The translations under genes were made by a program, and so were the position numbers. The notes below the pieces were generated by a model, which was not told the DNA's origin, made no database searches, and saw only the letters and a list, made by a program, of their open reading frames with translations. Below are positions 1-7,677 of a DNA stretch of 64,000 nt, piece by piece (the stretch's first letter is position 1; every line of letters begins with the position of its first letter). This stretch comes from Treponema sp. (lineage in GTDB: Bacteria > Spirochaetota > Spirochaetia > Treponematales > Treponemataceae). The stretch lies in assembly GCA_017645785.1 (NCBI GenBank), contig JAGCNW010000030.1, positions 153,045-217,044 on the forward strand, in the 5' to 3' direction.

Positions 1-1174
1 TGATTATTTGCTCGGCCAAATCCTTTATCTTTATTGGTTCGCCCATGTCCAGCAAGTAGGATTCGCCGTTCACGCCGACGCCGCCTGTTTGCAAAACCAG
101 GGAGCAGGCTTCGGGAATCGTCATAAAGTAGCGCTCCATGTTTGGATCCGTCACCGTGACTGGGCCGCCGTTTTTAATTTGTTCCATAAACAAGGGCAAG
201 ATCGAGCCGCGCGAACCAAGAACGTTTCCAAAACGCACGAACATAAAGGCCTGCGATTTTGACGCTTTTTCGGCCGCCTGCAAAAGCAATTTTTCGCAAA
301 GGTATTTTGACGCGCCGTAAACGCTTACGGGCTGCACGGCCTTGTCGGTGGAAATCAAGACAAAGCGCTTTACGTTAAATTCCAGCGCGGCGTCCAAGAG
401 GTTCTTCGTTCCAAAAACATTGTTCTCTACGGCGGCCACGGGGTTTTCTTCCATCATCGGGACATGCTTGTAGGCGGCGCAGTGAAAGATTGCGTCGCAC
501 TTTGTCTGCTTTATTATGTAGCGGGTGTACTCCTTGTCCTTCATGTCGCCTATGATAGGAACGATTGTCGCCTTTTCTCCAACGCCTTCTTGTTGCAAGA
601 GGCGCAGTTCCCGGTCTATTTGATAGATGGAATTTTCTCCGTGGCCAAAAAGGTAAAGGCGCTCGGCTCCGCCGCTAAGCAATTGGCGGCTCAGTTCCGA
701 ACCGATGGAACCGCCGGCTCCTGTAATCAAGACGCGCTTTCCGCGAAGGTAGGCCAGGCTTTCTTTTAAAGAAATCGTGACCGGCGTGCGGCCCAAAATG
801 TCCAAGGGGTCAATTTCGCGCGCCTGCACCAAGTGGGCCGTTCCGTTGACAACCTGGCTGATGGCAGGAAGAATCTTGATTTTTACAAAGCCGCTCTTTT
901 TTAGGATTTCGTAGATTTCTTTTATTCGCTCTACGCCGGCGGAAGGAATTGCCAAAATCGCTTCGTCTGTGGGAGCGGGATTGAGCGCGGGCGCGATGTT
1001 GTCGATGGGGCCCAATACTGGAACTCCGTCGATTTTGGCGCCGATGATGTTTTTGTCGTCGTCGATAAAGGCCGTGGTCTTGCCGAAGATCTTTTTGCGC
1101 TTGATGTCGTCGGCAATCATTTGGCCCGCAAAGCCCGCGCCTATAATGTATAGCTTAGTTTCACTACGATTCAA
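1..1174 (-). CDS. Polysaccharide biosynthesis protein, CapD/FlaA1-type nucleotide-sugar 4,6-dehydratase (partial)
   Basis: The reading frame is open from a TTG at 1174 to the left edge, so the C-terminus is missing. The N-terminus starts almost at once with a Rossmann motif (LYIIGAGFAGQ), and a second one (VLITGAGGSIGSEL) begins the extended-SDR catalytic domain, followed by the AYKHVPMME and VYGASKY (Tyr-xxx-Lys-type) motifs of CapD-like UDP-sugar dehydratases. Such enzymes make modified sugars for surface glycans or flagellin glycosylation; the substrate here is not known. The four-helix membrane domain found in long family members is absent. The start is chosen because AGGCGGTG lies 8 nt upstream and a promoter lies just before that. 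The frame is open further upstream to an ATG at 1282, but that start would precede the promoter and overlap the divergent gene. Confidence 0.85.
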   Translation of the reverse strand, partial: MNRSETKLYIIGAGFAGQMIADDIKRKKIFGKTTAFIDDDKNIIGAKIDGVPVLGPIDNIAPALNPAPTDEAILAIPSAGVERIKEIYEILKKSGFVKIKILPAISQVVNGTAHLVQAREIDPLDILGRTPVTISLKESLAYLRGKRVLITGAGGSIGSELSRQLLSGGAERLYLFGHGENSIYQIDRELRLLQQEGVGEKATIVPIIGDMKDKEYTRYIIKQTKCDAIFHCAAYKHVPMMEENPVAAVENNVFGTKNLLDAALEFNVKRFVLISTDKAVQPVSVYGASKYLCEKLLLQAAEKASKSQAFMFVRFGNVLGSRGSILPLFMEQIKNGGPVTVTDPNMERYFMTIPEACSLVLQTGGVGVNGESYLLDMGEPIKIKDLAEQII

Positions 1175-1193
1175 TTTTTCCCCACCGCCTTTA

Positions 1194-1222
1194 ATTGTAG
1201 CGCTGTTTTCGCTAATGTTCAA
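1194..1222 (-). promoter_or_regulatory. Promoter of the CapD-like gene
   Basis: On the minus strand TTGAAC (1222-1217) and TACAAT (1199-1194) are separated by 17 nt, a good vegetative sigma factor match. Transcription would start near 1187, leaving a leader of about 13 nt that consists mainly of the AGGCGGTG ribosome-binding site before the TTG start. Confidence 0.6.
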
Positions 1223-1260
1223 GTAAAAAAAACCGATAAAAGTAAAGAGGAGCGGAATAA

Positions 1261-1782
1261 ATGAAGAAATTGCTCTTGACATTTGTGTTTTCTGTAGCTA
1301 GCTTTTGCGCCTTTTCAAAGAGCTTTTCTTTGCAAGTGGTTCAAAAAAACACGCCTGGCGACCAAGTTTTTGACGCCTCTTTTGTGGTTGAACAAACGAT
1401 TCTCGACCACTTTTTTGACCGCGGAATGATTGTTTCAAACAATTCCGTTTTGATATCAAAGAACGACGCCGCCCAGGACAAGACCGACTTGCGCCGTTCG
1501 ATGATAGAGGCAAAAATAGGCTGCATGGACTTGTTCGTAAAGCTTAGCCTCAATTATTCTGTGCTTGACTCGGCGAATCCGACTGCGGTTTTGCTTAGCA
1601 ATATCAAGAGCGCGGATTTGGAAATCGTCTCTTTGGAGGAGAACAAGACGATTTGCAAGGGAAAATTCACTCCTCCAGCGTTGACAGATTTGAACAATAA
1701 CCGAAGCGGCGTGGAAGATTTCGCCGCGGACATAGCGAATAAAATTCAGGCAGAACTTGCCGAAAGGGGTGGCGCGATATGA
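1261..1782 (+). CDS. Exported hypothetical protein
   Basis: A 173-residue protein with a clear signal peptide: Met-Lys-Lys, then a hydrophobic stretch to about residue 19 (SVASFCAFS). The mature part is a small domain with no motif that I recognise. The start has a good AGAGGAG ribosome-binding site, and the stop overlaps the next start as ATGA, so the two genes are translationally coupled and probably act together in the periplasm or envelope. It diverges from the CapD-like gene. Function unknown. Confidence 0.75.
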   Translation: MKKLLLTFVFSVASFCAFSKSFSLQVVQKNTPGDQVFDASFVVEQTILDHFFDRGMIVSNNSVLISKNDAAQDKTDLRRSMIEAKIGCMDLFVKLSLNYSVLDSANPTAVLLSNIKSADLEIVSLEENKTICKGKFTPPALTDLNNNRSGVEDFAADIANKIQAELAERGGAI

Positions 1783-3011
1783 AAAAATTATTTTTGACTA
1801 TTGGATTGGTTTTTGCGGCGGGGATTTTGTTTACAGCCCAAAGTCCGTCTCTTGACGGCCGCGCGATGGTGGCGGATCCGGGAGTTTTCCCAAAGGGTCT
1901 TTTTGCCAAAACTGTAGGCTATTTGCCTGGCGACACGATCAGCGTTACAAATCCGTCCAACGCCGAGCGCGTTGACATTTTGGTAATCGGTTCTTTGGAC
2001 CCGTCCGAAGGCGTCGCCATCATGCTTTCGCCCGAAGCGGCCGAGGCCCTTAACATCAAGAAAAATTCCAACAACTTGGTTAAGCTTACCAAGAGGAACG
2101 GAAACGCCGACGAAATTGCCAACGGAAGCGCGGTCATCGCGACAAATGCCGCGGGCAACGCTTCGGCCGAAGAAGAAAAGCCCTTGAGCCAGGTAATTGA
2201 AGAAGCCATAGAAAAGGGCGAATCCGTTGAGGACGCCGAAAAAGAGGCTATCGCCGAGGCCGAAGAAAAGGTCGCCGACAAGCTCTTTGACGAAACTGAC
2301 CAAGCCATTGAAGCCGAAGAAGAGGCCGCCGCCGAAGAGGAAGCGGAAGAAGCTGCGGTCGCGGAAGAAATTGCCGCCGAGGAAGAGGCTTCCGAAGAAG
2401 AGGCGGAAGAGATTGCCGCCGCCGAAGAAGCCGAAGAGACTCCGGAAGGCGAGTATCCTGAATACGAGGCTGTCGAGGACGAATTGGCTGGAGAGCCTGC
2501 GGAAGAAACTGAAGAAGAATTTGTCGAAGCCGACGTCAAGGATGATGTTCCAGAAGAGGAATTGTCTGAAGAATTGGCCGCTGAAGAAGTTCCCGTCGAA
2601 GAGGAGCCTGTGGAAGGCGAGGTTGTCGAAGACGAGTACGAAGCGATTGTTTTGGTTCCCTCGGACTCAAAGAGCCCCGAGAGCAGCCTTGTGGACGAAC
2701 CTGTGATTGTGGAAGAAGAAAAGGAAGCCGCGATCGAAATCGCTCCGTCCGCAAGCGGCGTTACTTATATAAGAGGCTTTGACGAGTTGGAGCCGCAAAA
2801 GTATTACGTGCAAATCGCGGTCTATAAGTCCGCCGAAAACGTTGACCAAATCGCAAGCCAATACGGAAGCCGCTATCCAATCACGGTCGTTCAACAGGGC
2901 GGCAAGTCGCCGGTTTTGATCGGCCCCTTGAACGTTGACGAATACGGCGTCGCGCTTGAACGCTTTAAGTCTTACGGCTTTAAGGACGCCTTTATTAAAC
3001 GAGGCAAATAA
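1779..3011 (+). CDS. Exported SPOR-domain protein with hyper-acidic linker
   Basis: 410 residues. Signal peptide at 1-20. Residues about 25-95 (YLPGDTISVTNPSNAERVDI onward) resemble the small beta-barrel of RlpA-type proteins. Residues about 130-330 are almost entirely Glu/Ala with few hydrophobic positions, probably a long extended spacer. A C-terminal SPOR domain (about 335-408, starting KYYVQIAVYKSAENV) is of the kind known to bind denuded peptidoglycan at septa. A role in cell-wall binding is inferred. The gene is coupled to the preceding exported protein and followed by a strong terminator. Confidence 0.8.
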   Translation: MKKLFLTIGLVFAAGILFTAQSPSLDGRAMVADPGVFPKGLFAKTVGYLPGDTISVTNPSNAERVDILVIGSLDPSEGVAIMLSPEAAEALNIKKNSNNLVKLTKRNGNADEIANGSAVIATNAAGNASAEEEKPLSQVIEEAIEKGESVEDAEKEAIAEAEEKVADKLFDETDQAIEAEEEAAAEEEAEEAAVAEEIAAEEEASEEEAEEIAAAEEAEETPEGEYPEYEAVEDELAGEPAEETEEEFVEADVKDDVPEEELSEELAAEEVPVEEEPVEGEVVEDEYEAIVLVPSDSKSPESSLVDEPVIVEEEKEAAIEIAPSASGVTYIRGFDELEPQKYYVQIAVYKSAENVDQIASQYGSRYPITVVQQGGKSPVLIGPLNVDEYGVALERFKSYGFKDAFIKRGK

Positions 3012-3019
3012 ATAAAAGG

Positions 3020-3048
3020 ATCCCGCGCTTGCCGCGGGATTTTTTTTT
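3020..3048 (+). terminator. Rho-independent terminator after the SPOR gene
   Basis: ATCCCGCG and CGCGGGAT form a perfect 8-bp stem with loop CTTGC (3020-3040), followed by eight T residues. It separates the SPOR operon from the ssrA promoter. Confidence 0.92.
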
Positions 3049-3059
3049 GCCTTTTTTAC

Positions 3060-3088
3060 TTGACTTTTTGCGCCTTTATCACTAACTT
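3060..3088 (+). promoter_or_regulatory. Probable ssrA promoter
   Basis: TTGACT (3060-3065) and TAACTT (3083-3088) are 17 nt apart. The predicted start lies within about 13 nt of the first base of the mature tmRNA. The -10 box is imperfect. Confidence 0.5.
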
Positions 3089-3101
3089 TAAAGTACAACA
3101 T

Positions 3102-3481
3102 GGGGGTGCGCCGGTTTCGACGGTTGCGCTAAAGCTTGTGTTGCAGGCGGGAGTGAAGGTTCCCCAAACTGACAAAACTTATAACTGCCAAACGTAGAGA
3201 AGACGAAGAGTCTGAAAACGAACAGTTAGCTCTCGCTGCGTAAGCAGCGGCTTAAAGAGCCGGAAGCCCAGTCGCGCTGTTCCTAGCGGTTGGAACTTCT
3301 GTTGCTAACAGGGACTTGCTTGCCGCCATTTTCGCCGGGCGGCCGGGACTTTTAGACGGAATACGGAAAAGACGCCTGCCATGCCGCTACCTTTTCCCGA
3401 CAAATACCTCGCTTGGCTAAGCCTGTAGACGCGCCTGATTTTCGCATCCGGACGGGGGTTCGAATCCCCCCATCTCCAGCA
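3102..3481 (+). ncRNA. ssrA: Transfer-messenger RNA (tmRNA)
   Basis: tmRNA rescues stalled ribosomes and tags the unfinished protein for degradation, working with SmpB (encoded at 22402). The 5' end GGGGGTG pairs with CATCTCC at 3471-3477 to make the acceptor stem, with the discriminator A at 3478. The conserved GGTTTCGAC follows the 5' strand, and a T-arm GGTTCGAATCC is present near the 3' end. The tag frame ends in a stop at 3241-3243 and reads, from the probable resume codon at 3199, EDEESENEQLALAA, ending in the usual ALAA protease signal. The exact resume codon is inferred. After the discriminator the DNA reads GCA, so the terminal CCA would be added after transcription. Confidence 0.95.
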
Positions 3482-3491
3482 CAAATAAAAA

Positions 3492-3519
3492 AGACCGCGA
3501 TTTTCGCGGTCTCTTTTTT
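3492..3519 (+). terminator. Terminator of ssrA
   Basis: AGACCGCGA and TCGCGGTCT form a 9-bp stem (3492-3512) with a T-only loop, followed by a T tract. It begins about 11 nt after the mature 3' end of the tmRNA. Confidence 0.92.
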
Positions 3520-3533
3520 TATTTGTGATTGTC

Positions 3534-3601
3534 AAAAGATGTCCGGGGCAAGCCCGAACATATCGAATTATTGCGGCGCGATAATTGTAGTCGCGCCGCA
3601 A
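3534..3601. repeat. 32-bp palindromic unit plus adjacent hairpin
   Basis: Bases 3534-3565 match the 32-bp unit found inside truB (63502-63533) almost throughout, diverging only at one inner base and in the last four. It begins AAAAGATGTCCGGG and continues through CAAGCCCGAACAT. Next to it, TTGCGGCGCGA (3571-3581) pairs perfectly with TCGCGCCGCAA (3591-3601), possibly a diverged second arm. No gene is supported in this interval between the ssrA terminator and the next gene. Confidence 0.7.
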
Positions 3602-3603
3602 AA

Positions 3604-3646
3604 GGAACGAGTCAAGGCCTTGAGCGTAGCGCGCCTTGACCGTTCC
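3604..3646 (-). terminator. Long hairpin at the 3' end of the small membrane-protein gene
   Basis: GGAACG plus GTCAAGGC on one side pair with GCCTTGAC plus CGTTCC on the other, 14 bp with one bulged base. It touches the stop codon of the minus-strand gene ending at 3646 and is followed on that strand by only four T residues, so it may end transcription or protect the 3' end. Confidence 0.5.
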
Positions 3647-4050
3647 TACTTCTTAAGAACTTTTCCGACGGCGGCTACAACCCAGCCTACGACAACCATC
3701 CAAAAGCCGATTGTCGAATGTTTGATCATGTTCTTTGCGATGGCCTTGTAAATGCCGCCGTTTGTTGTAAAGCCCAAAACCAAGATTACGCCGCCGGCAA
3801 TGCTTACAGCCAAGGCAATCCATTCAAGCTGGTCGCCTTTTCCAAGCAAGGCGACAACAACGCCCGCAATGGCTCCGATGGCGATCAACAAAGCGCCGAT
3901 TGTAACAAATGTCGATCGGTCAAAGTTGATAAAGCTAAAGCCGTTTCCGCTAGAACCAAGAGCTCCGCTGAACATTGGAAGACAGAAACCGATCAATGTT
4001 ACTGCCATACCAATCAAATAAAGTGAAAGGTTGAATCCCTTCTTTGCCAT
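3646..4050 (-). CDS. Small integral membrane protein
   Basis: 134 residues with four predicted membrane segments (about 9-29, 47-70, 76-94 and 112-130) and a Lys-rich C-terminus (VGKVLKK). No catalytic motif is visible and I do not recognise the family. The ATG has a GGAGGA ribosome-binding site. It lies just downstream of the HATPase/STAS/PP2C genes on the same strand with a 28-nt gap, so it may share their transcript. Function unknown. Confidence 0.7.
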   Translation of the reverse strand: MAKKGFNLSLYLIGMAVTLIGFCLPMFSGALGSSGNGFSFINFDRSTFVTIGALLIAIGAIAGVVVALLGKGDQLEWIALAVSIAGGVILVLGFTTNGGIYKAIAKNMIKHSTIGFWMVVVGWVVAAVGKVLKK

Positions 4051-4078
4051 TTTATTCCTCCGATGATTTTAGCCAATC

Positions 4079-4630
4079 TTAGTTGGCGTTGATTCCGTGA
4101 TGCTTTTGCTGGTAGCGCTTAAGCATGGCAACCGCGTTTTTCTTTCCGTTGTAAACAAAACCGCCGTCCCAATACTCAAGGGCCGCGAACAAGGCGTTTC
4201 CGCCGTCCTGGTCGTCAGACTGCTTTGTGCGGAACGAAACGAAGTTTGAAAGCATCTCGAAGTTCTGCTCGTGCAAGGCTTCGATGCGCTTTTTGTTGAA
4301 CTCGTTCCATTTTTCCAAGTCCTTAAAGCCTTCGCCTTCGTCCTGGACGATGAGGTGGGCGTGTGTCGGGCTGAACGAATACCAAACCGTTACCTTCTTG
4401 TTGACGTCGCAATTGTTTCCGTGCTTAACGGCGTTCTTGATAACTTCCGAAATCTGCTGTTCCAAAAGGTTTACGTCTTTGATTTCCGCCGGCGCCGCCT
4501 GAACAATCAACAATGTAAAGTAGCGGATCTGTCTAAAGTCTGACGGAAATTCTTTTTTAAGCATATTTGTTTTGTCGAACAAGGGGTCGTTGTCGTCCGA
4601 GCGCAATAATTTCAATGTTTCTTCTGCCAT
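4079..4630 (-). CDS. Anti-sigma-type serine kinase (RsbW-like HATPase)
   Basis: 183 residues. A GHKL ATPase fold is shown by the N-box EVIKNAVKHGN (about residues 63-73) and a G1-type box, VQDEGEGF. There is no histidine-kinase dimerisation domain, so it matches stand-alone RsbW/SpoIIAB-type kinases. Family knowledge says these phosphorylate a STAS antagonist and sequester a target (sigma factor or other protein). The upstream STAS gene and PP2C phosphatase complete a partner-switching module. No cognate sigma factor gene is adjacent, so the output is unknown. Ribosome-binding site AAGGAG is present. Confidence 0.82.
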   Translation of the reverse strand: MAEETLKLLRSDDNDPLFDKTNMLKKEFPSDFRQIRYFTLLIVQAAPAEIKDVNLLEQQISEVIKNAVKHGNNCDVNKKVTVWYSFSPTHAHLIVQDEGEGFKDLEKWNEFNKKRIEALHEQNFEMLSNFVSFRTKQSDDQDGGNALFAALEYWDGGFVYNGKKNAVAMLKRYQQKHHGINAN

Positions 4631-4661
4631 GGCATACTCCTTATCTGTGTTTGTGAAAAAT

Positions 4662-5000
4662 TTAGTCTTTGACCATCAACAACGCTTCTTCAACGCTGTT
4701 GGCCATCGGGAAATAGCCCATCAATTTTGTCAATTCGATAACTTTTTTTACCGAACCGTGAACGCTGGCTATGGCTAGCTTGAGGTTCATCTTTTTGATG
4801 GTTGAGCAAATGTAAATAAGGGCGCCGATTCCTGACGAGTCAATGTAGTCTACCTGCTCGAGGTTGATGACAAAGAATTTGACATTCTTTTCGAGCATTT
4901 TCATAACCAGCTCTTTGAGCTTGTATGAGTTGTACAAATCCATTTCCCCATTAACGTCTATGATGTAGACGTCCCCATTTTTACGTATTTTCAGTTCCAT
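4662..5000 (-). CDS. STAS-domain anti-sigma factor antagonist
   Basis: 112 residues from the ATG at 5000, chosen because AGGAAGGAG lies upstream; a longer frame from 5036 lacks such a site. The whole protein is a STAS domain (IDVNGEMDLYN near the start) with the phospho-acceptor motif DSSGIGAL at the usual place. In known systems the kinase phosphorylates this Ser and the PP2C phosphatase encoded just upstream removes the phosphate, switching its binding partner. Confidence 0.88.
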   Translation of the reverse strand: MELKIRKNGDVYIIDVNGEMDLYNSYKLKELVMKMLEKNVKFFVINLEQVDYIDSSGIGALIYICSTIKKMNLKLAIASVHGSVKKVIELTKLMGYFPMANSVEEALLMVKD

Positions 5001-5017
5001 AACAGAGCTCCTTCCTC

Positions 5018-6679
5018 CTACTGGATTTTTATGCACAGAAGCGTTTGGTCGTCATGCTGGACGGCGCTTCCGCAGAAATTTTTTACATCATCTTGGACTC
5101 GCTTGGCAATTTCTTTGCCAGCCAAAGAATGATTTTCTTTTATAATCTTTTCGAGACGTTCGGTTGAATACTGCTTTCCGTCAAGGTTAAGCGCTTCAAT
5201 CAAACCGTCCGAACAAGTTACGATAACGTCTCCGCTTTGGCAGTCAAGAGTCTTGTCCGCGTAAACGGTTTCTTTTTCCATTCCGATCGGCATTGAGTCG
5301 TCGGAAATTTTTACAAAGGACTGGTCGGCGGCCTTGTAAATGAAAATCGGGTTCGTTCCGCCGGAAGAGTAGGTGAACTTCTTTGCCACGCTGTCGTAGA
5401 AGATGAGCGATATGCTGGCAAAGTGGTCTTTGTCCGCCTCGCCAAAGAGGCCGCGGTTTGTCCAGCTTAGAATTGTCGCCGGCGTTTGCTGCGTGTTTAT
5501 GATCAAGCGCAACATGGCGCGGATTTGAATCATGATTACAAGCGAAGTCAAGTTCTTGCCGGTGACGTCGCCAAGAACAAAGGCTATGCGGTCTTTGCGG
5601 GCCACGACCAAGTCGTAGAAGTCTCCGCAAATTGATTCGGCGCTTGAGAAGAAGGCTCCGTTTGTGACTCCGGGCAAAATCGGGAACTTTGCGGGCAAAA
5701 GGGACTTTTGAATTCTCGCGGCGATCTCGTCTTCTTTTTCGTCGTTGCTTCGCTCGATCATGTCGTTGTGGATTGTTATCAAGCGAACGCCGAGCGCCAT
5801 GATGTCCGCCAATTTTTTCGCTACGTCAAATTCGCGGTCGCTGAAGGGCTCGTTGCCAAAGTCGCGGCTAAGGGCGATTTCTCCGATGGCTTGCGACTGG
5901 GCGATGAAAGGAATGAAAATATACGATCCGCACTTTAAGAAATCTTCTTTTTCGTTTTGAACGATGCGGTCGTCCTTTAAGGGCTCTGTGATTAATTCGG
6001 CCTTTGAGCCTGAGAGTATCTCGCCAAAGATGTTTCCCTTAAGCTGGAACTGGGCGTACTTCATGCTCATGTCAACGCGGTTCTGCTTGTGGGGGATGTT
6101 TTCGGGGAGTTGGTACGGAGGAACGAACGAGCCTTCCAAATGCTTTACGGAAAGAACGTCGTCAAAGTCGTCGAGCAAGAGAGTCATCGCGCCGTCGGCG
6201 TGGGTGTACTCAATCATTTGCTTGGCGTAGTATTCCAAGATGGAGTCAATCGCTCCGGGAGCGGAAATCGATTCGGTGGCGCGGCCCAACAATTCCTTTT
6301 GGACGTCGGCCAAAGTTCTGTCGATTTCTTCGTAAACTACATTGTATCTTTTTCCGCCGCTGACGGCTCCGGGCTTTCCGTCGTCGTCAGATTCTTTTTT
6401 GTCTTTGCTTGAAAACGCCTTTATCGCCGCGTAAGGCAAAATCAAAAGAGCGCCCGCCGCCAGCATGAATGAAAAGTAAATCACGTTGGGCTTCATGGCC
6501 GTAAAGACCGCTCCCGCCAAAACGCAGAGCAGCGAAAGGAAAAACACAAAGCTGACCTTTGATGTCTTTCTGACCGAGGCGATGAACAAAAAGAGAATTG
6601 TCGCCGCGATCAGCGCTGTCGCCGCATATAGAGGAATGTAAGCAAATTTGTCAATAGGCTGCAAAATGGACTTCTCCAA
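5018..6679 (-). CDS. Membrane-bound GAF-PP2C (RsbU/SpoIIE-type) phosphatase
   Basis: 553 residues. Two or three N-terminal membrane helices (about 14-35, 42-60 and 66-86), a GAF-like sensor region (about 145-300), a short coiled linker, then a SpoIIE/PP2C phosphatase domain with metal-binding Asp motifs (ICGDFYDL, FVLGDVTGKN, VTCSDGLIEA). It should dephosphorylate the STAS protein encoded next, in response to a signal sensed by the GAF domain. Both possible starts are TTG: 6679, or 6664, which has a GGAG site 9 nt upstream and may be the real one. A TACAAT box lies at 6703-6698. Confidence 0.88.
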   Translation of the reverse strand: MEKSILQPIDKFAYIPLYAATALIAATILFLFIASVRKTSKVSFVFFLSLLCVLAGAVFTAMKPNVIYFSFMLAAGALLILPYAAIKAFSSKDKKESDDDGKPGAVSGGKRYNVVYEEIDRTLADVQKELLGRATESISAPGAIDSILEYYAKQMIEYTHADGAMTLLLDDFDDVLSVKHLEGSFVPPYQLPENIPHKQNRVDMSMKYAQFQLKGNIFGEILSGSKAELITEPLKDDRIVQNEKEDFLKCGSYIFIPFIAQSQAIGEIALSRDFGNEPFSDREFDVAKKLADIMALGVRLITIHNDMIERSNDEKEDEIAARIQKSLLPAKFPILPGVTNGAFFSSAESICGDFYDLVVARKDRIAFVLGDVTGKNLTSLVIMIQIRAMLRLIINTQQTPATILSWTNRGLFGEADKDHFASISLIFYDSVAKKFTYSSGGTNPIFIYKAADQSFVKISDDSMPIGMEKETVYADKTLDCQSGDVIVTCSDGLIEALNLDGKQYSTERLEKIIKENHSLAGKEIAKRVQDDVKNFCGSAVQHDDQTLLCIKIQ

Positions 6680-6739
6680 ATATATTTAATTTCTATTATT
6701 GTAACACAGGTATAGCGAAATCGTCAAGAAAATTTTTTT

Positions 6740-7675
6740 TTACGGCCGATTTTTTTTGATGGCGAAACATTTTAGCCATACTTTTTTCAAGTTGTTTTTT
6801 ATCTTGGTGGAGATGGCCTCGGAATAACTGTGGGTGAATTCTTCGAGAGCCTTGTCAAGCGGCAAGTCCTCTCCCATGGCCTTCTTTAGTTCGTCCCAGT
6901 ACTTTACGAGCCATACATAGAGGTCCGAGACGGTTCTGCGCCGGAATTTTTTCATTATTTTGTGCTGGATTATGGTGTTGACCACGGGCATGTAGACGGT
7001 GTTGAACCATGACATTATGGCGTCGGTCATCGAGATTTCTTCTACCTGGTTGAGGTTGATGTAATACTTGTGGGTCAAAATGTGGTTGTAGATCACGTCG
7101 TATTGGCCGGTCGCGGTAAAGTCCAGGCTCCAGTCGTTGGTTATGTCTCCGTAGTTTGTCTTTGCGTAAAAGAGCTTTTTTTCGTAGGCGATGATTTGCT
7201 TGATGATCGTTTCCATCGACTTGCCGGGCGTCAGGCGAATTTCCGTGCGCAGGCTCGTTACCTCCGCGTCGATGAATTCCACGCCGCGCGCCTTGGCCAC
7301 GGAGACCCGGTGGTTTCCGTCGCGGACAAAGTAAACGCCTCCGATTTCGTAGAGGGTCACCGCCGGGAGTATGACGCCCTGCATGTAGGCTTTGTCTATG
7401 TTGAGCCAGCGGTTCTTTAAGTGGGAATGTTTTGGAAAGAACAAGTTGTCAAAGTCGTTGTAGCGGCCTTCGCTTCCGATTATGTTCGCCACTGGAACGG
7501 TCTTCATTCCAACATACACTTCGTTGTCGGGATGGAGCATTTCCTTTATGTCGTTGAGGGAAATCAATTGGGTTTCTTCTGGCGACAAAAGATGCTGAAG
7601 GCTGTTGATCAGGGCCTTGTTCCTTACTTTTGAGAAGTCTTCTTCTGATTTTGATGAAATGCCTAAGTCTGCCAT
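6740..7675 (-). CDS. ParB/Srx-like domain protein
   Basis: 311 residues with no signal peptide. A motif at about residues 117-130 (VRDGNHRVSVAKARG) is the signature of ParB-N/Srx-like nucleotide-binding folds seen in regulators and DUF4032-type proteins. The C-terminal half is helical with many Lys residues and aromatic patches, but I recognise no DNA-binding motif. It starts 2 nt after the stop of the metallophosphoesterase gene and is the last gene of a three-gene operon. Function unknown. Confidence 0.65.
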   Translation of the reverse strand: MADLGISSKSEEDFSKVRNKALINSLQHLLSPEETQLISLNDIKEMLHPDNEVYVGMKTVPVANIIGSEGRYNDFDNLFFPKHSHLKNRWLNIDKAYMQGVILPAVTLYEIGGVYFVRDGNHRVSVAKARGVEFIDAEVTSLRTEIRLTPGKSMETIIKQIIAYEKKLFYAKTNYGDITNDWSLDFTATGQYDVIYNHILTHKYYINLNQVEEISMTDAIMSWFNTVYMPVVNTIIQHKIMKKFRRRTVSDLYVWLVKYWDELKKAMGEDLPLDKALEEFTHSYSEAISTKIKNNLKKVWLKCFAIKKNRP

Positions 7676-7677
7676 AA

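Noticed and set aside
1175..1282. N-terminal extension of the CapD-like gene from ATG 1282 with a hydrophobic stretch
   Set aside because: It would start before the TTGAAC-17-TACAAT promoter, overlaps the divergent gene, and has no ribosome-binding site; the hydrophobic stretch comes from T-rich promoter DNA.
1919..2539. Long Ser/Ala-rich open frame on the minus strand
   Set aside because: It is the mirror of the GAA/GCC-rich acidic linker of the SPOR protein; no ribosome-binding site or domain.
3421..3481. A tRNA gene suggested by GGTTCGAATCC
   Set aside because: The T-arm belongs to the tRNA-like end of tmRNA; its acceptor partner is at 3102, 370 bases upstream.
3305..3751. Open frames across the ssrA region on both strands
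   Set aside because: They overlap the tmRNA, its terminator and palindromic repeats, and have no start signals.
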